Shown: positions 29,150-41,700 of the stretch, one piece after another
Layout: every line of letters begins with the position of its first letter
Position numbering within the stretch: position 1 is the first letter of the stretch
Assembly (NCBI GenBank): GCA_039105265.1
Contig: JAPFFF010000058.1
Coordinates: 620,001 to 684,000, forward strand
DNA from: Tritrichomonas musculus
Taxonomy: Eukaryota > Parabasalia > Tritrichomonadida > Tritrichomonadidae
DNA length: 64,000 nucleotides
Direction: 5' to 3'
Notes under the pieces: generated by a model
The model's database searches: none
Told to the model about the DNA's origin: nothing
Seen by the model: only the letters and a program-made list of their open reading frames with translations
Translations under genes and position numbers: made by a program

Positions 29150-32100
29150 CTAAAATTCAGAAGAGGAGTGTTGGACTCCCTCCTCTTCGGTAGCGGAGGC
29201 AGGGTCGGCACCTTGAGTTTGGTTCCATAGTGGGGTGGTGCCTGGATTTTCCAGTACGTCAGTTTCATCATCAGTAGTGTCAAGCTCAGACGGGGGGCCC
29301 GACCTGTCAACATCCGCACTTGCATCAATGAGTTCCCGCCATTCTTCGTCGTCCAGGATGTTGACAGAGTTGTACTCATCGTCTGCGGACTCCCCGTCGG
29401 TAACATTGGAGCTAGTATCATTGAGATCATTAGAATCATCGTCACCATCAGTATCAAGAACATTAACATTTTCAACATCGTTATCATAATCGTTACCATT
29501 ATCGTTATCGTTATCGTTATCTTCATCTTCATTGTTGTCGTTAACCCTCTTCTTAATCTTAGTATCAATGTACAATATCATAGATTCACGTAAAGCGGCT
29601 GCTACCATTCTCCCTGCAAGTTTGAGTGCGTCTTTGGTCGTGACTGTCACTTTCTTGAGTTCATTGATGGTGTCATCGGGTATTGCACCGAGGGAGGAGA
29701 CAATGAACACAAATAGCGACACATTGCAGTTCAACTGGTTTTTGCAATCATCGACAAGCTTCTGGTACTTGTTCAACTTCTCTCTGCGTCGTATGACTAA
29801 GGTGGATTCATCATCATCGCCAGATAACATTCCGTATGGGATGGTGAATTCAGCTATCTTCAGCTGGTCACCGTCCCACCACCATACATCTGGTCTGAGA
29901 GAAGCAGAGTCACCAGTGATGTGTTCGTTGCTGCGTCCACGAACACTTTGGTTACAATGCACGATGACTCTCTTCTTTTCGGTAAGGTACTTGCAAAGTA
30001 CCTTGACAACTTCGTCGTGTCTCTTTGTGAATTTGTGTTTGCACCGCTTGCACCCGTTTAAGATGTGATTGAGAGTTTCAATCTGTCCACAACGAGTGCA
30101 ACGGTTACTCATTTGAGGGTTTCTGTGAGCAGCAAGTGATGCTGTCATGAGCGTATTCGTACGTGCTTTGATAGCGAATCTGACAACAGAGTCCGCCATC
30201 AAAGCATTGGGCTTCATGAAGTAGTTGCTCAATGGTGAGTTTTTCAATGTCGTGAATGTATGTCCTCTCATCTTGTGCTGACAAAGATCTGAATAGTAAC
30301 GGTCACTCATGACTTTCATGATGTGTTTAACAACATTAGAGGTGTTAACATCATATGTGACATTACTATTCAGATCTTTGAGCGTAAACATATCATCTTT
30401 GAGTATCAGACCCATGTTAGCGTCGTGCAAAGCTTTAACACATCGGGCTAAGATGTTCGACGTCCCGCGGTTACGCTTTGCATCTAACGCACCATTGTCT
30501 TTAACTTTTAGGTGCAAGAACGGTGAAGTCAAGTCGATGGCAGCATCCCTGAAGATGATCTCGGCTTCATCAGAAGCCTTGACCATATCACGGATGCTTT
30601 TATCGTTAGACTCCATCAAAGCAATGTAGAGTCTGATAGTGAGAGCTTTCTGGCGATCTGTGAGTTTCTGTATGTAAAGACCGCCATCGTTTTTCGTCGT
30701 GTAGAACCAGGCGGTTGGAATACCAGCAGCACCGACCATTTTGGACAGCCTGCCCCGAATGAGTTCATCTAAGCGACTGAGGCAATTTGTCGGTGCTGTG
30801 TTCGCCATCAGTTCGTAGTCAATCTTGGGAATCACGAACCGTTTGATGGCGTCAACCGCTTGTGTGAACCGAAGAGCGCTGCCAGTAATTCGAATGACGT
30901 CCTTCGTCATGTCTTCGATTCGCCGAAAAACGTGATGTTTACGCTGCGAAGATTTGCACGCGATTGGAAGTCCGAGATACGTTGTATTGTTCTGAATGCT
31001 GATGTTATCAATACGTCCTCCAGCAATGGTGAAGTTGTCGTTCAACACACTGCGAGAACCATTGTGAGCAATGTATGTGAAAGCGTGGCACTTCTTGCAG
31101 TTGATCTTCATGTCGCCTGCATAACTGCAGAAGTGCTCCACGACCGAAAGCAAGTTCTTCATCCCGACTTCCGAGTCCGAGAACACGATTATGTCATCGG
31201 CGTAAGCTTGAACGGTTGTCGCTGAGTCCAACCAATGATAACCGTCCTCCTTGCAAGCGTTCAACCGCGCGAGGAGAGGTTCGATACAAATGTTGAATAA
31301 CGTCGGACTCAGCGGACAACCTTGCTTGACGCCTTTGCGAAAACAGATAGAATTAGATCGTCTGTTGTTGCTGATGATCTTTGTCGAAGAGTCTCTGTAC
31401 GAATTAATAATCGTTTTAACAAAAGAAAGATCAAAGCCAATGTCTGTAAGATTCTTTTTAATAAGTTTATGTGGTACGGAACCAAATGCATCAGAAAAGT
31501 CGATCGTCGTGATGTAGAGTGACTTTTGGTTCCGTGCAGCATCGTGTATCATCTCATCAACCACAGTTGCATGCTCAGCCGCCCCAGCTGGAATACGCAT
31601 GAATCCTTTCCGACTCGGTGATATGAACCTATGTTTTGAATTCAGCGTTTGAAGCGAGCGGCTGATGTGACACATCAGCATCCGATAAATCGTCGGAGTG
31701 ATGGTGATAGGACGCCACGAATGTGCGTCGTCAGGGTCTCCTTTCTTAAACAACATGACGGTTTTGTTCATTTTCAACACCTCCGGAAAGAGACCAGTGT
31801 CAAGCATGCAACACAACACATTCTTGATGATCGTCGCCGTGACACTCCCGCCAACCTTCCACACACCATTTGAAATGCCGTCGCATCCGACGGCAGACAG
31901 ATTGGATCTCGATCTGACCGCTTTGAGAATAGCTTCTTCGTTGAGGATGAGTGATTTGAGTTCATCAGAATTATTCGATGAAATTCTGCGCTGAAGAGTG
32001 TAAACACCATCTGGGTCATCCCCGAGAGCAGCAGCATCGCTCCACGAGGACCCGTACACGTTCTCGAAATCTTCGACTGGGACGACACATTCCGGTGTGT

Positions 32101-35100
32101 CGTCGTTCAACACGAACCAGTCGAGTGTACGTTTGGCGTCTTCAGCGTAGAATTTCTGAAGGAACTTCTTGTAGCCAAGCGAGGAAGGAGAGTTGTTGAG
32201 AATCTCCAATTCCTCTAGCTTGGCGCGTATGAATTTCATCCTTTCATCGTAATGCTCATCGTAAATCAAGCCGTTAATTGAGTCCAAGTCACCACTCCCA
32301 AGAAGTTGAGAGAACTCCAAAGGAGCCTGTGACAGAAAGCGAACAAGCTTCTCTTTGATGTCTGCGATTACATTACGTTGAGGTTGATCGAGATCTTCAT
32401 CAATGATGTGAATGCGGGAATGCAGGAGTTCAATACCAGCGATGAATTTGGAGGCCGACTTCATCTGAATCGGTGTCTCCAAGGAATGCGGGCGACGAAT
32501 CTTATCTGAACCTCTCCGTGCCGAACGAACGAACTTCCTAATCGACTTCCGTAGAATGAGAATGATTTTCGAAATCATCCCTTCGCAGAGAAGCATTCGG
32601 CTGCTCTTTTCCAAAGAGTCAGAGAGGTTAATAGCTTCATTATACCAATTGAGAACATCCTTGACTTCACTGTTAAACACTTCTTCGAACTTTTTCCTGT
32701 GCTTCGCTAAACGGTCACCCCACAGCTTCGGGAGGTGCACGAAATCATCATCTTCCTTCATGCACCTCGACTTCCAATTCTCAGCTTTGGACAGGCAACT
32801 CTCAATGTCCACGATCGAAGCTGAATTTGAATGACCAGGATGTACATCACTTTGAATGACTTCGCCATCACTTGAAGAAGAGACTGAGTGCAAGCGTGCT
32901 TCTGGCATTCTCTCATTGGCTGGAATGAAACCAGCCTGACGTCTGCGTCGGCGGTTATCCTCTGCACGACGTCGATCTTCCATCACTTGGAGGTCAACAG
33001 ACTCATCTGACCTCGCCTGCACAGGATTCAACCTTTCTTCTTCCTGTAAAATCCTATTTTCCATTCTGACACTTTTTTCTTTGTCAAGGTCAGAATTGGC
33101 CTCACGAATCTCATCGTCATCGGTATCGGGTGAAAACCACTTGGTAGAAATATTCACCTCGAATGATTGCAAACGATGACCTTCAACGTTGGATGCTGGA
33201 TGAGATCTGTTTGAGTGTTGCTTGACAGTGACTTTGTCTTTTCCAATGAAGTCACTGCAAGTTGAACACATCGAACCACGCAGATCATGAAAGACATCCC
33301 GTGTTGCAAGTAAACATCTGCATCTTCTAGCATGCAGGATGTTCATTGCCCAGAAAACACCCACTTCTCTTTTGAGAGCTTCAAGATCCTGATGAGCCGA
33401 ACCGATATGGCTGCTCAACGAATTCGCCCGACTCACAAGATAGTTACAGTCACTCACAGGACAAACGTAAATGGTCCGATAATGTGGAGCATCTGCCGGA
33501 AGATGAGGCGAGTCAATCTTCCATCTTAACTTACGACCAATTATGTATTCAAAAGCCGCCTGTTCAATTGGAACCCCATTCGTTACATGCAGCGACCTCA
33601 GGTGGAATGATAACGAGGCACATGTAGGGAACGTTTTGTCGCAACAAGGGCAATAAAACTGCCCAACACCCAACCATCTACACTTCTGATACATCAGAAG
33701 GACGATAGGAACATTTACATCAACAACATCAGCGAAAGGAGACATGTCAATATTACCAACCTGAAGTTGGTCGATGAGCGAGGTCAATTCTGCTTTAGAA
33801 TTGATTTTGGACAGCTCATCCACAATCCATTCAATTGAAATCCTATCGTCCCTTGACGTTGAAGAACATCCATCATTACTACCGTTGCGATCATCATCAT
33901 CAGAGTGATCGGTGTGTTCTGAATGAGAACGCACCTCGGAGAAGTCTTCTGCACCACTAATAGTACTACTCGTACTAGTGGATGAAGTCTGTGTGCCTAA
34001 TGAATTGCTTCGAGAGTCAGAGGATGAATTGAATGATGAGTGATCACCTGCGAGAGTAAATAAAGGGACCACCTTCTCATTGAACTCGAAGACGAACTTA
34101 GGCACTTCGATGACGGAAGTGATGACTTTCTCCTTCGTGACTACTTGATGATGATCGATGTGAGCAGTTGACGTGACAACCCGATCGTCGACGCCAACAG
34201 CGTGATGAGCGACGTGAGCTGTTGACTTGACAATCTGATTGTCAACGTCAACAGCGTGATGAGCGACGTGAGCCGTTGACGTGACGGTTTGGTTGTCAAT
34301 GTCAACGTTGTGGTGAGTGACGTGAGCTGTTGACATGACAGTCTGATTGTCAACGTCAACAGCGTGATGAGCGACGTGAGCTGTTGACATGACAGTCTGA
34401 TTGTCAATGTCAACAGCGTGATGAGCGACGTGAGCTGTTGACTTGACAATCTGATTGTCAACGTCAACAGCGTGCTTAGCAACAGATTCAACATTGTGAG
34501 TATCAGCACTCACAACATGGTTGTTCTCAAACGTGTTTGAGTCAGCAGGTTGAGAGATGGCACCAGCTGATTGACTACTAATATTAGCTGCTGAGTTTGG
34601 TGAGTAAGAATTAACAATATCACGCGTATCAATGTGCTGCGAAGAAAGGAAATAAAAGTTATTATTATTGATGTAACTCCATGACATGTGATGTGAAATG
34701 TCGGTGAAGTGAGATGTGTTGCACCCGATGTTGCATGTTCCTGAGAGAAAGAGCGAATTAACGATGTTGGACACATGCGAAACAAACGGGGAACATTTTG
34801 AGTGAAAATTGAATGGAACCGTTCGAATGCTAGACGAAGGAACGAAAGAATAGGGATCAAAAGCATTTAAACGAAGTTCTTCATCCGTTGATGGGATTGC
34901 TGGTCGATTCCTGTCGAATTTTGGTTGCTCATCGGAAATGATCAATTGTCCTCGAGCAACCAGAATTCCTTCGGATGACTTCTCATTCATATTATAAGCA
35001 AGAGGACAACGAGAAATCAATGAAGGATCGCACGTAACAACGATCCATGATGGGTTAGGAACTCCATCAGAATTCGACGGGTTATAGTGAACACCCGACT

Positions 35101-35668
35101 GTAAGAGCACTTCTGTCCCTCTAGAAGGATTATTTGAATTGCAGAAAATAGTTTCAGGTTCCTCAATTTCTTCATCGGAAATTGATATTTGATCACTATT
35201 ATCACTTTTTTCTGAATCTGAATTAATGTGCTCGAAATTGGTCATATCGTCATCAGGACACTTGGAAAGTGATTGTGAAGCTGGTCCAACCGGCGGGAGC
35301 CGCAGCTTCACATCATCACTAGGATATCTGCTAGTATCTTTTTTGCGGGGTGAGATTTGAGTTGCGTATCTTGTTTTATACGAGGAGTCAAGGTCGTCTA
35401 GTAGCGAATTGTCTTTGAAAAAGTCGAACTTATTGAGTTTTGGATGATGGGATATCTGTTCCCTAGAACAAGGAATCTTAAAACCTCCATCGTATTTGTT
35501 ATCGGAATGGCAATTGCTGTTGTGAATATGGGTAGGATTGTGACACCTATCGGTCATGATATCTCGATTATTAAAAAAATTTTCACCGATTTTTTTCGGA
35601 GTGGAATCAAACGAATCAGCATCTTCTGCTGATTCCAAAAATCTACTTTTCGTTGGGTAGATCAACAT
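29150..35668 (-). CDS. Family A polyprotein, RT and RLE endonuclease (2,172 aa), copy A2
   Basis: The predicted protein is the same as that of A1, including the Arg in SPSRKGFM and all RT, CCHC and RLE residues. Identity at this length points to very recent block duplication or strong homogenisation, not two independent retrotransposition events. Confidence 0.93.
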   Translation of the reverse strand: MLIYPTKSRFLESAEDADSFDSTPKKIGENFFNNRDIMTDRCHNPTHIHNSNCHSDNKYDGGFKIPCSREQISHHPKLNKFDFFKDNSLLDDLDSSYKTRYATQISPRKKDTSRYPSDDVKLRLPPVGPASQSLSKCPDDDMTNFEHINSDSEKSDNSDQISISDEEIEEPETIFCNSNNPSRGTEVLLQSGVHYNPSNSDGVPNPSWIVVTCDPSLISRCPLAYNMNEKSSEGILVARGQLIISDEQPKFDRNRPAIPSTDEELRLNAFDPYSFVPSSSIRTVPFNFHSKCSPFVSHVSNIVNSLFLSGTCNIGCNTSHFTDISHHMSWSYINNNNFYFLSSQHIDTRDIVNSYSPNSAANISSQSAGAISQPADSNTFENNHVVSADTHNVESVAKHAVDVDNQIVKSTAHVAHHAVDIDNQTVMSTAHVAHHAVDVDNQTVMSTAHVTHHNVDIDNQTVTSTAHVAHHAVDVDNQIVKSTAHVAHHAVGVDDRVVTSTAHIDHHQVVTKEKVITSVIEVPKFVFEFNEKVVPLFTLAGDHSSFNSSSDSRSNSLGTQTSSTSTSSTISGAEDFSEVRSHSEHTDHSDDDDRNGSNDGCSSTSRDDRISIEWIVDELSKINSKAELTSLIDQLQVGNIDMSPFADVVDVNVPIVLLMYQKCRWLGVGQFYCPCCDKTFPTCASLSFHLRSLHVTNGVPIEQAAFEYIIGRKLRWKIDSPHLPADAPHYRTIYVCPVSDCNYLVSRANSLSSHIGSAHQDLEALKREVGVFWAMNILHARRCRCLLATRDVFHDLRGSMCSTCSDFIGKDKVTVKQHSNRSHPASNVEGHRLQSFEVNISTKWFSPDTDDDEIREANSDLDKEKSVRMENRILQEEERLNPVQARSDESVDLQVMEDRRRAEDNRRRRRQAGFIPANERMPEARLHSVSSSSDGEVIQSDVHPGHSNSASIVDIESCLSKAENWKSRCMKEDDDFVHLPKLWGDRLAKHRKKFEEVFNSEVKDVLNWYNEAINLSDSLEKSSRMLLCEGMISKIILILRKSIRKFVRSARRGSDKIRRPHSLETPIQMKSASKFIAGIELLHSRIHIIDEDLDQPQRNVIADIKEKLVRFLSQAPLEFSQLLGSGDLDSINGLIYDEHYDERMKFIRAKLEELEILNNSPSSLGYKKFLQKFYAEDAKRTLDWFVLNDDTPECVVPVEDFENVYGSSWSDAAALGDDPDGVYTLQRRISSNNSDELKSLILNEEAILKAVRSRSNLSAVGCDGISNGVWKVGGSVTATIIKNVLCCMLDTGLFPEVLKMNKTVMLFKKGDPDDAHSWRPITITPTIYRMLMCHISRSLQTLNSKHRFISPSRKGFMRIPAGAAEHATVVDEMIHDAARNQKSLYITTIDFSDAFGSVPHKLIKKNLTDIGFDLSFVKTIINSYRDSSTKIISNNRRSNSICFRKGVKQGCPLSPTLFNICIEPLLARLNACKEDGYHWLDSATTVQAYADDIIVFSDSEVGMKNLLSVVEHFCSYAGDMKINCKKCHAFTYIAHNGSRSVLNDNFTIAGGRIDNISIQNNTTYLGLPIACKSSQRKHHVFRRIEDMTKDVIRITGSALRFTQAVDAIKRFVIPKIDYELMANTAPTNCLSRLDELIRGRLSKMVGAAGIPTAWFYTTKNDGGLYIQKLTDRQKALTIRLYIALMESNDKSIRDMVKASDEAEIIFRDAAIDLTSPFLHLKVKDNGALDAKRNRGTSNILARCVKALHDANMGLILKDDMFTLKDLNSNVTYDVNTSNVVKHIMKVMSDRYYSDLCQHKMRGHTFTTLKNSPLSNYFMKPNALMADSVVRFAIKARTNTLMTASLAAHRNPQMSNRCTRCGQIETLNHILNGCKRCKHKFTKRHDEVVKVLCKYLTEKKRVIVHCNQSVRGRSNEHITGDSASLRPDVWWWDGDQLKIAEFTIPYGMLSGDDDESTLVIRRREKLNKYQKLVDDCKNQLNCNVSLFVFIVSSLGAIPDDTINELKKVTVTTKDALKLAGRMVAAALRESMILYIDTKIKKRVNDNNEDEDNDNDNDNGNDYDNDVENVNVLDTDGDDDSNDLNDTSSNVTDGESADDEYNSVNILDDEEWRELIDASADVDRSGPPSELDTTDDETDVLENPGTTPLWNQTQGADPASATEEEGVQHSSSEF
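34151..34474 (-). repeat. 54-bp coding tandem repeats, 6 units (A2)
   Basis: Same six units as in A1; no change in number. Confidence 0.95.
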
Positions 35669-35775
35669 ATTTGCAAAATAAAAAAAAATCTCCTCCCGTG
35701 TGGATTGTTTGTTTATTAAAAACCATTAGAGTAAGAAAGCACGTAATCGTGCATAAAAGAAGCGTGAGTGATGGC

Positions 35776-38700
35776 TCACTCACAGTTAGAAGTCGATGAA
35801 GAATCTGAAAAATCTGAAACATCATTAAGAATCATTCCCTCTGAATTGGCTTTTCTCCAATAAGGAACAGAACCTGAGTTAACAAGGACATCGTTGTCAC
35901 TATCTGAGGAATCATCAGTAGAGGTTTTCGAAAAAGAACTATCAATAATAGGAGTAGAATGGTTACTGTCATCATTGATAAGTTGGTCCCAAGTATTATC
36001 ATCAATGGAATTCATAGAACAATTCTGATAATCGGATTGAGATTGGATATCAGAAGAGGAAAGTTGATCATCAGAGTTTACTGAATTATCAGAATTAACT
36101 GAGATGTCGGTAGAGTTATGAGTTTGGTTGTTGGAAACAACAATGTTGTTGTGTGCAGGAGGATACCAATGATAAGCAATGAACATCGATTCGCGTAAAG
36201 ATGTGATAACCATTTGCTTTGCTATTTTCTTCCAGTCTGCTTCCGTACCAGTAATTCTTTTCAACTCATCTAACGTTTCACTGGGAATAGCACCAAGAGA
36301 AGATACAACGATTACAAAGAAATCAACATCGCAATTGAATTGAACTTTACAATCTTCGATGAGTGATTTGTATTTGTTCAACTTCTGTTGTCTTCTAAGA
36401 TTGAGAGTTGAAATTGTACCATGTTCATCATCGTCAGTCAACATTCCATAAGGAATCGTAATTTCAACGATGTGCAATTTGTCATTCTTCCACCAGAAAA
36501 GATCTGGTTTGAGATCAGCATTCTCACCTTCAAGTCGTCCGCCGTCGCGGCTCCGAACGACCTGATTAGAATGGACTATGGCACGTTTATGATCAGTAAT
36601 GTATTTATTGATAATAAGAGCAATAGCATCGTGTCTTTTAGTAAATTCGTGTTTTCTATAAGAGCAACCATTTAGCAAATGGTGAATGGTTTCGATCTGT
36701 CCACAACATTTACAATTGCCGTCATCTTGTCTATGAGTTTGTCTTCTTTTCATACTGCCTGTAAAGAGAGAACCAAGTCTGGCTTTAAATGAAAAATTAA
36801 CAATAGAATCAGCAGCATTAACTCTTTGAGAAATGTAGAAATTGCTAATAGGAGAATTCTTCAGTGTTTCGAAAGTATGTCCTTTTAATCTATTCTTAAG
36901 AAGTGAAGATAAGTGTCTCTTTTGAATCACTTTCATGATTAACTTCATAACTTTCATGTAATTAATTTTGATTTCAGTTTGCTCGTCATCAGTATTCAAA
37001 GGTTTAATTGAAAAACCGGTATCGTCATGATTCATTTGAAGATTGAGATCGTGCAAGGCTTTAACAGTGCGTGAAAGAAGGTTCGAAGTTCCGCACCGAT
37101 TGTTGCCTTTAATTGCACCAAATTCGGTCACGGGCACATGCAAAAAAGGTGAATCATCAATGACATCAGCATCACGAAATTGCATTTCATCATTGTCTGA
37201 AGCAGTGATGAAGTGCTTGACGTTTTTGTCCTTAGATTCGTGCATTCCCATATATAAGCGAATTGTAAGTGCTTTATGTCGTTCAGACAAGCATTGTAAG
37301 TTTAAACCACCATCATGTTTGGAAGAATAAAACCAATCCGTTGGAACACCAGCTATACCGATTTTTTTTGAGATGCGTCCTCGTATGAATTCATCTAATT
37401 CATTGAGTTTGGTCGTAGAAACTGCGTTGATCATCAATTCATAGTCCAATTGAGGGAGTATGAACTTTTTGATAGCATCTACTGATTGCATCGTCCTCAG
37501 GGCACTAGATGTGATTTTGCTCACATCTCTTTTGAGGTCAAGGATTTTTTGAAAGATGTGATGTTTTCTTCGAGAGAGTTTAGCCGCTAGAGGTAAACCC
37601 AAGTAGTGTAAAGAACCTTGAATGCTGATATTTTTAACAGATTCCCCGTTAATTGAAAAGTGATTCTGCATTGAAGCTCGAGTTCTGTTGTCCATTGTGA
37701 ATGCAAATGAAGCACACTTGTTCACATTAATTTTCATGTTGCCTGCATATTTACAAAACGATTGAACGACATCGATGAGATTATTCATGCCCATTTCTGA
37801 ATCAGAAAAGAGAACAATGTCGTCAGCATAAGCCTGGACAGAAGTAGATCTGTCATACCAGTGATAACCCTCATCTTGTGCAAGGTCATTTAATTTGGCC
37901 AATAACGGTTCTATTCCAACATTGAACAATGTAGGGCTAAGTGGGCAACCCTGTTTGACCCCTTTGGCAAATTCAATTTCATCACTAATGCGTCCATTAG
38001 AGACGATTCTGGTGGAAGCGTTTTTATAAGATGCAAGAATGCTCTTGACAAAAAGTTTGTCAAAACCGAGGTCCAGAAGGTTCTTCTTAAAGAGTTCATG
38101 TGGGATTGACCCAAAGGCATCCTTGAAATCTATCGTCAAAATGTAAAGATTCTTCTGATGTCGAGCTGCATGATGAATCATCTCATCAGCGGTAACGATA
38201 TGCTCTGCGGCACCAGAAGGAATTTTCATAAAACCTTTCTGTTGGCAATTAATGAATCTCCTGCATTCATTTAAAGTTTGGAGAGTGCGTGAGATATGGC
38301 ACATTATAATTCTGTATAGAGTGGATGTTATGGTGATCGGTCTCCAAGATCTAGTGTTGTTGACTTCACCTTTCTTGTATAGCATTATCGTTTTACAGGA
38401 TTTAAGAATGGACGGGAAACTACCAGTTGATAACATTACATTCAGAGTCGTTTTGACAATGCGCGTTGAAACATCATTGCCTAGCTTCCAGATGGAATTA
38501 CAAATACCATCACAGCCAACCGCAGAAAGGTTAGATCTACTTTTGATCGAATCTTTAATGGATTTATCCGACATGAGAAGCTCAGTGAAATACGAGTTGT
38601 CTTCATCTGAAAGAATATGATCAAGTGTGAATTTTTGGCGAGGTTCGAAGTCCGCGACCTCACTCCAAGCCTTGCCATAGTCTTCCACAAAACTTTCGAC

Positions 38701-41700
38701 TGGAACGGTGCATTCAGGGGTATCACTGTTAAGAATGAACCAATCGAGAGTTTTTTTGGAGTCTTCTTGATAAGCTTTCTGGATGAATTTCTTGTAACCA
38801 TCGGATGATTTCTCTTTGTATTTCGACTCAAGGTCAAATAATTTCGCTTTGAGGAATGATAGTTTATCTTCGAAATTACCTGCGTTGAGAATTGCATCCA
38901 CTGTGTCAATGTCACGACCTCCCACGAGTACCACAAAATCGTCAGGAGCGCGTGAAAGGAAGTCAATTAATTTATCTTTCAGGTCGGCAATCAGATTTAA
39001 AGTTGGCTGATCATTAATGTCGCCTTCAGTCAAAGTGTGCAGCAACTCAATGCCGGCAGTGAATTTGCTAGCGGCTTTGAGTTGAATAGGAACTTCAAAA
39101 GACCGAGGCTTTTTCTTTTTCTTCTTTTTAGAGTTGAATGCTGGAATGTGCAGAGCACCACGGATTTCTTTCCTGAGAATGAGAAAGATTTTGGCCAGTA
39201 CACCATTCCAAAGCAAGAGACGATCGTCGTCAGACAAAACAAGAGACTTATTAGAGGTGAGATAAGTGAACTTGTCAATGAGGATAGAAATTTTACCTTC
39301 AAAGACATTAGATATCTTTTTTCTAATCTTTTGAATCCGTTCGCCCCAAATCTTAGGGAGATATACAATTCCGTCATTTTCTTCTTTGCATTTATTGATC
39401 CAGGAAACGGATTTATCAAGGAAGGAAGACAGATCTTCCTGAATCTCAGAAGTAGGAGGCGAAATAGACTGAATATCATCATCATTGGATTGAGCAGTCG
39501 TGTCAGCATCGGAATTACCATTAAGCGCATGAAGACGTTCTTCAGGCATTCCCTCATTGACAATAAGAATGCCGTTTCTACGTCGAGCACGCAGTCTTTG
39601 TTCACGAGATCTCCTATTCACCATCGCAGCAGCATGATCAGGGTTGTCACCTTCAGGTTCAATAGGAAGATCTCGTTCAATTTCAACATTGTGAGAATGA
39701 GTGGAGAGATCACGAACTGCATCGGCAATGTCTTTGTTAGACTGAGAGATGACATCATCATCTAAGTCAACATCTAGCCATCTAGCATTAAGGGAAATAT
39801 TCATGAAGTATCTCCTACTGCCTTCGACATTGGCAGCGGGATGAGAAGATTTAGTGTGTTGCTGAACTTTCTTTTTATCTTGACCGATAAAATGTTTGCA
39901 ACGCATACATAAACAACCAGAGACATTATGAAATAGATCATTACCAGTGAGCAATTTGTTTTTGTGTTTAGCATGACAGCAGATCGCTGCCCAAAGCAAT
40001 CCGATTTCGCGGCGAAGAACATCAAGATCTTGATGATTATGTTTAATGTGGCAAGCTAAAGCACTGGCGTTGTTGACGATATAATTGCAATCAGCGACAG
40101 GACATTTATGTATAATCCTGAATTTTGGTAAGTCAGATGGGAAGTCATCATCGATAATTTCCCATCTCAGCTTACAATTGTATACAAATTCAACTGCAGC
40201 ATGCTCATTGGGTAAGAACCTGTCTCCATGCTTGAATTTCCAATGAGCATGCAGAGCTGCGCATGATTGAAAGACGTCCTCACATAGCGGGCAATAAAAT
40301 TGTCCTACTCCAAGCCATCTGAGCGTTTTTTTCATGTACAGAATGATAGGAATATTAAAGAACTCAACATCAGAAAAATGATAAAAGTTGATGTGTGCAT
40401 CTTTAACTTTCTTAAGAAAGTCAACTAGCTGGACTTTCGTTTCAATGGATTTAAGACCGTCAATAATCCATTGTAATGAAAGATCGACATCATGATCACT
40501 ATAAGAATTAGAATCATTATGATCACCATCATCAGAGTTTCTAGAAGTTAACGGTGAGTTAGAGGAAGTAAGATCCGTGTCAGAGTTATTCTGACTTTGT
40601 GCTGGAAAGTCGGATGAGTGAAAATCTGAGCCGGAGATCGTCGAGTCAGATTCAGAGGTCAAATCGGAATGAGTGCCACAAGAAGTGTGTGAACAAGAAC
40701 GCGAGCTAGCCAATAAATAAATAGCATTTGCAAGCTTCTCGATCTTGTCAGTGAGTGGGCGGTCCTCTGGAAGAGTATGCAGAGGAATCTCTTTATCCTT
40801 CCACTCAACAGTGAACTTCGGGACATGAACAACTGTTTTAACAGTGTCATCGACGACTTCGACTATATGATTTTGAATGTGCGCTGTTGAAGAAATAAAT
40901 TGATTTTGAACCTCGACAGCGTGATTTTGTACTGTTGCTTGAGAGATTAACTTACTTTGATTGACATCAACTTGGTGACTTTGAACGTTAGCTGTTGATG
41001 AAATGATATGATTATTAACATCAACAGTATGATTTTGAACGGTAGCTTGAGAGATGAAATTACTTTGATTAACGTCCACTTGATGGTTTTGGACAATAGC
41101 TGTTGATGAAATAATTTGATTTTCTATATCAACAGCATGGTTCTGAACTGTAGCATTAGATAATAAATTGATAGAGTTTACATCAATGTGGTGGTTTTGA
41201 ACGTTAGCTGTTGATGAGATCAGCTGGTTACTGACATCAACAGCGTGACTTTGGACTGTAGCTTGGGTAGTCAAACAGTTTTGAGTTACATCGACATGGT
41301 GGTTTTGAACGTTAGCTGTTGACGAGATCAGCTGGTTACTGACATCAACAGCGTGACTTTGGACTGTAGCTTGGGTAGTCAAACAGTTTTGAGTTACATC
41401 GACATGGTGGTTTTGAACGTTAGCTGTTGACGAGATCAGCTGGTTACTGACATCAACAGCGTGACTTTGAACTGTAGCCTGGGTGCATAAGTTATTTTTA
41501 ATAACGTCAACTAGGTGGTTTTGGACTAGTGCTGTTGATGAAATAACTTGATTATTAACATCAACAGTGTGATTTTGAACTGCAGCTTTAGTAATTAAGT
41601 TGCTATGATCAACTTCAACTTGATGATTCTGAACCTTTGCTTTCGAAGATAACCATTGAAAGTCGACATCAACGGAGTGATTTTCGATAGTCGCAGTGGA

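Larger units (their letters stand above)
29023..35689 (-). mobile_element. Family A non-LTR retrotransposon, copy A2 (looks complete)
   Basis: Exactly 22,976 bp from A1 at both ends, so no length change across 6,667 bp. I saw no base difference where I compared them. Confidence 0.92.
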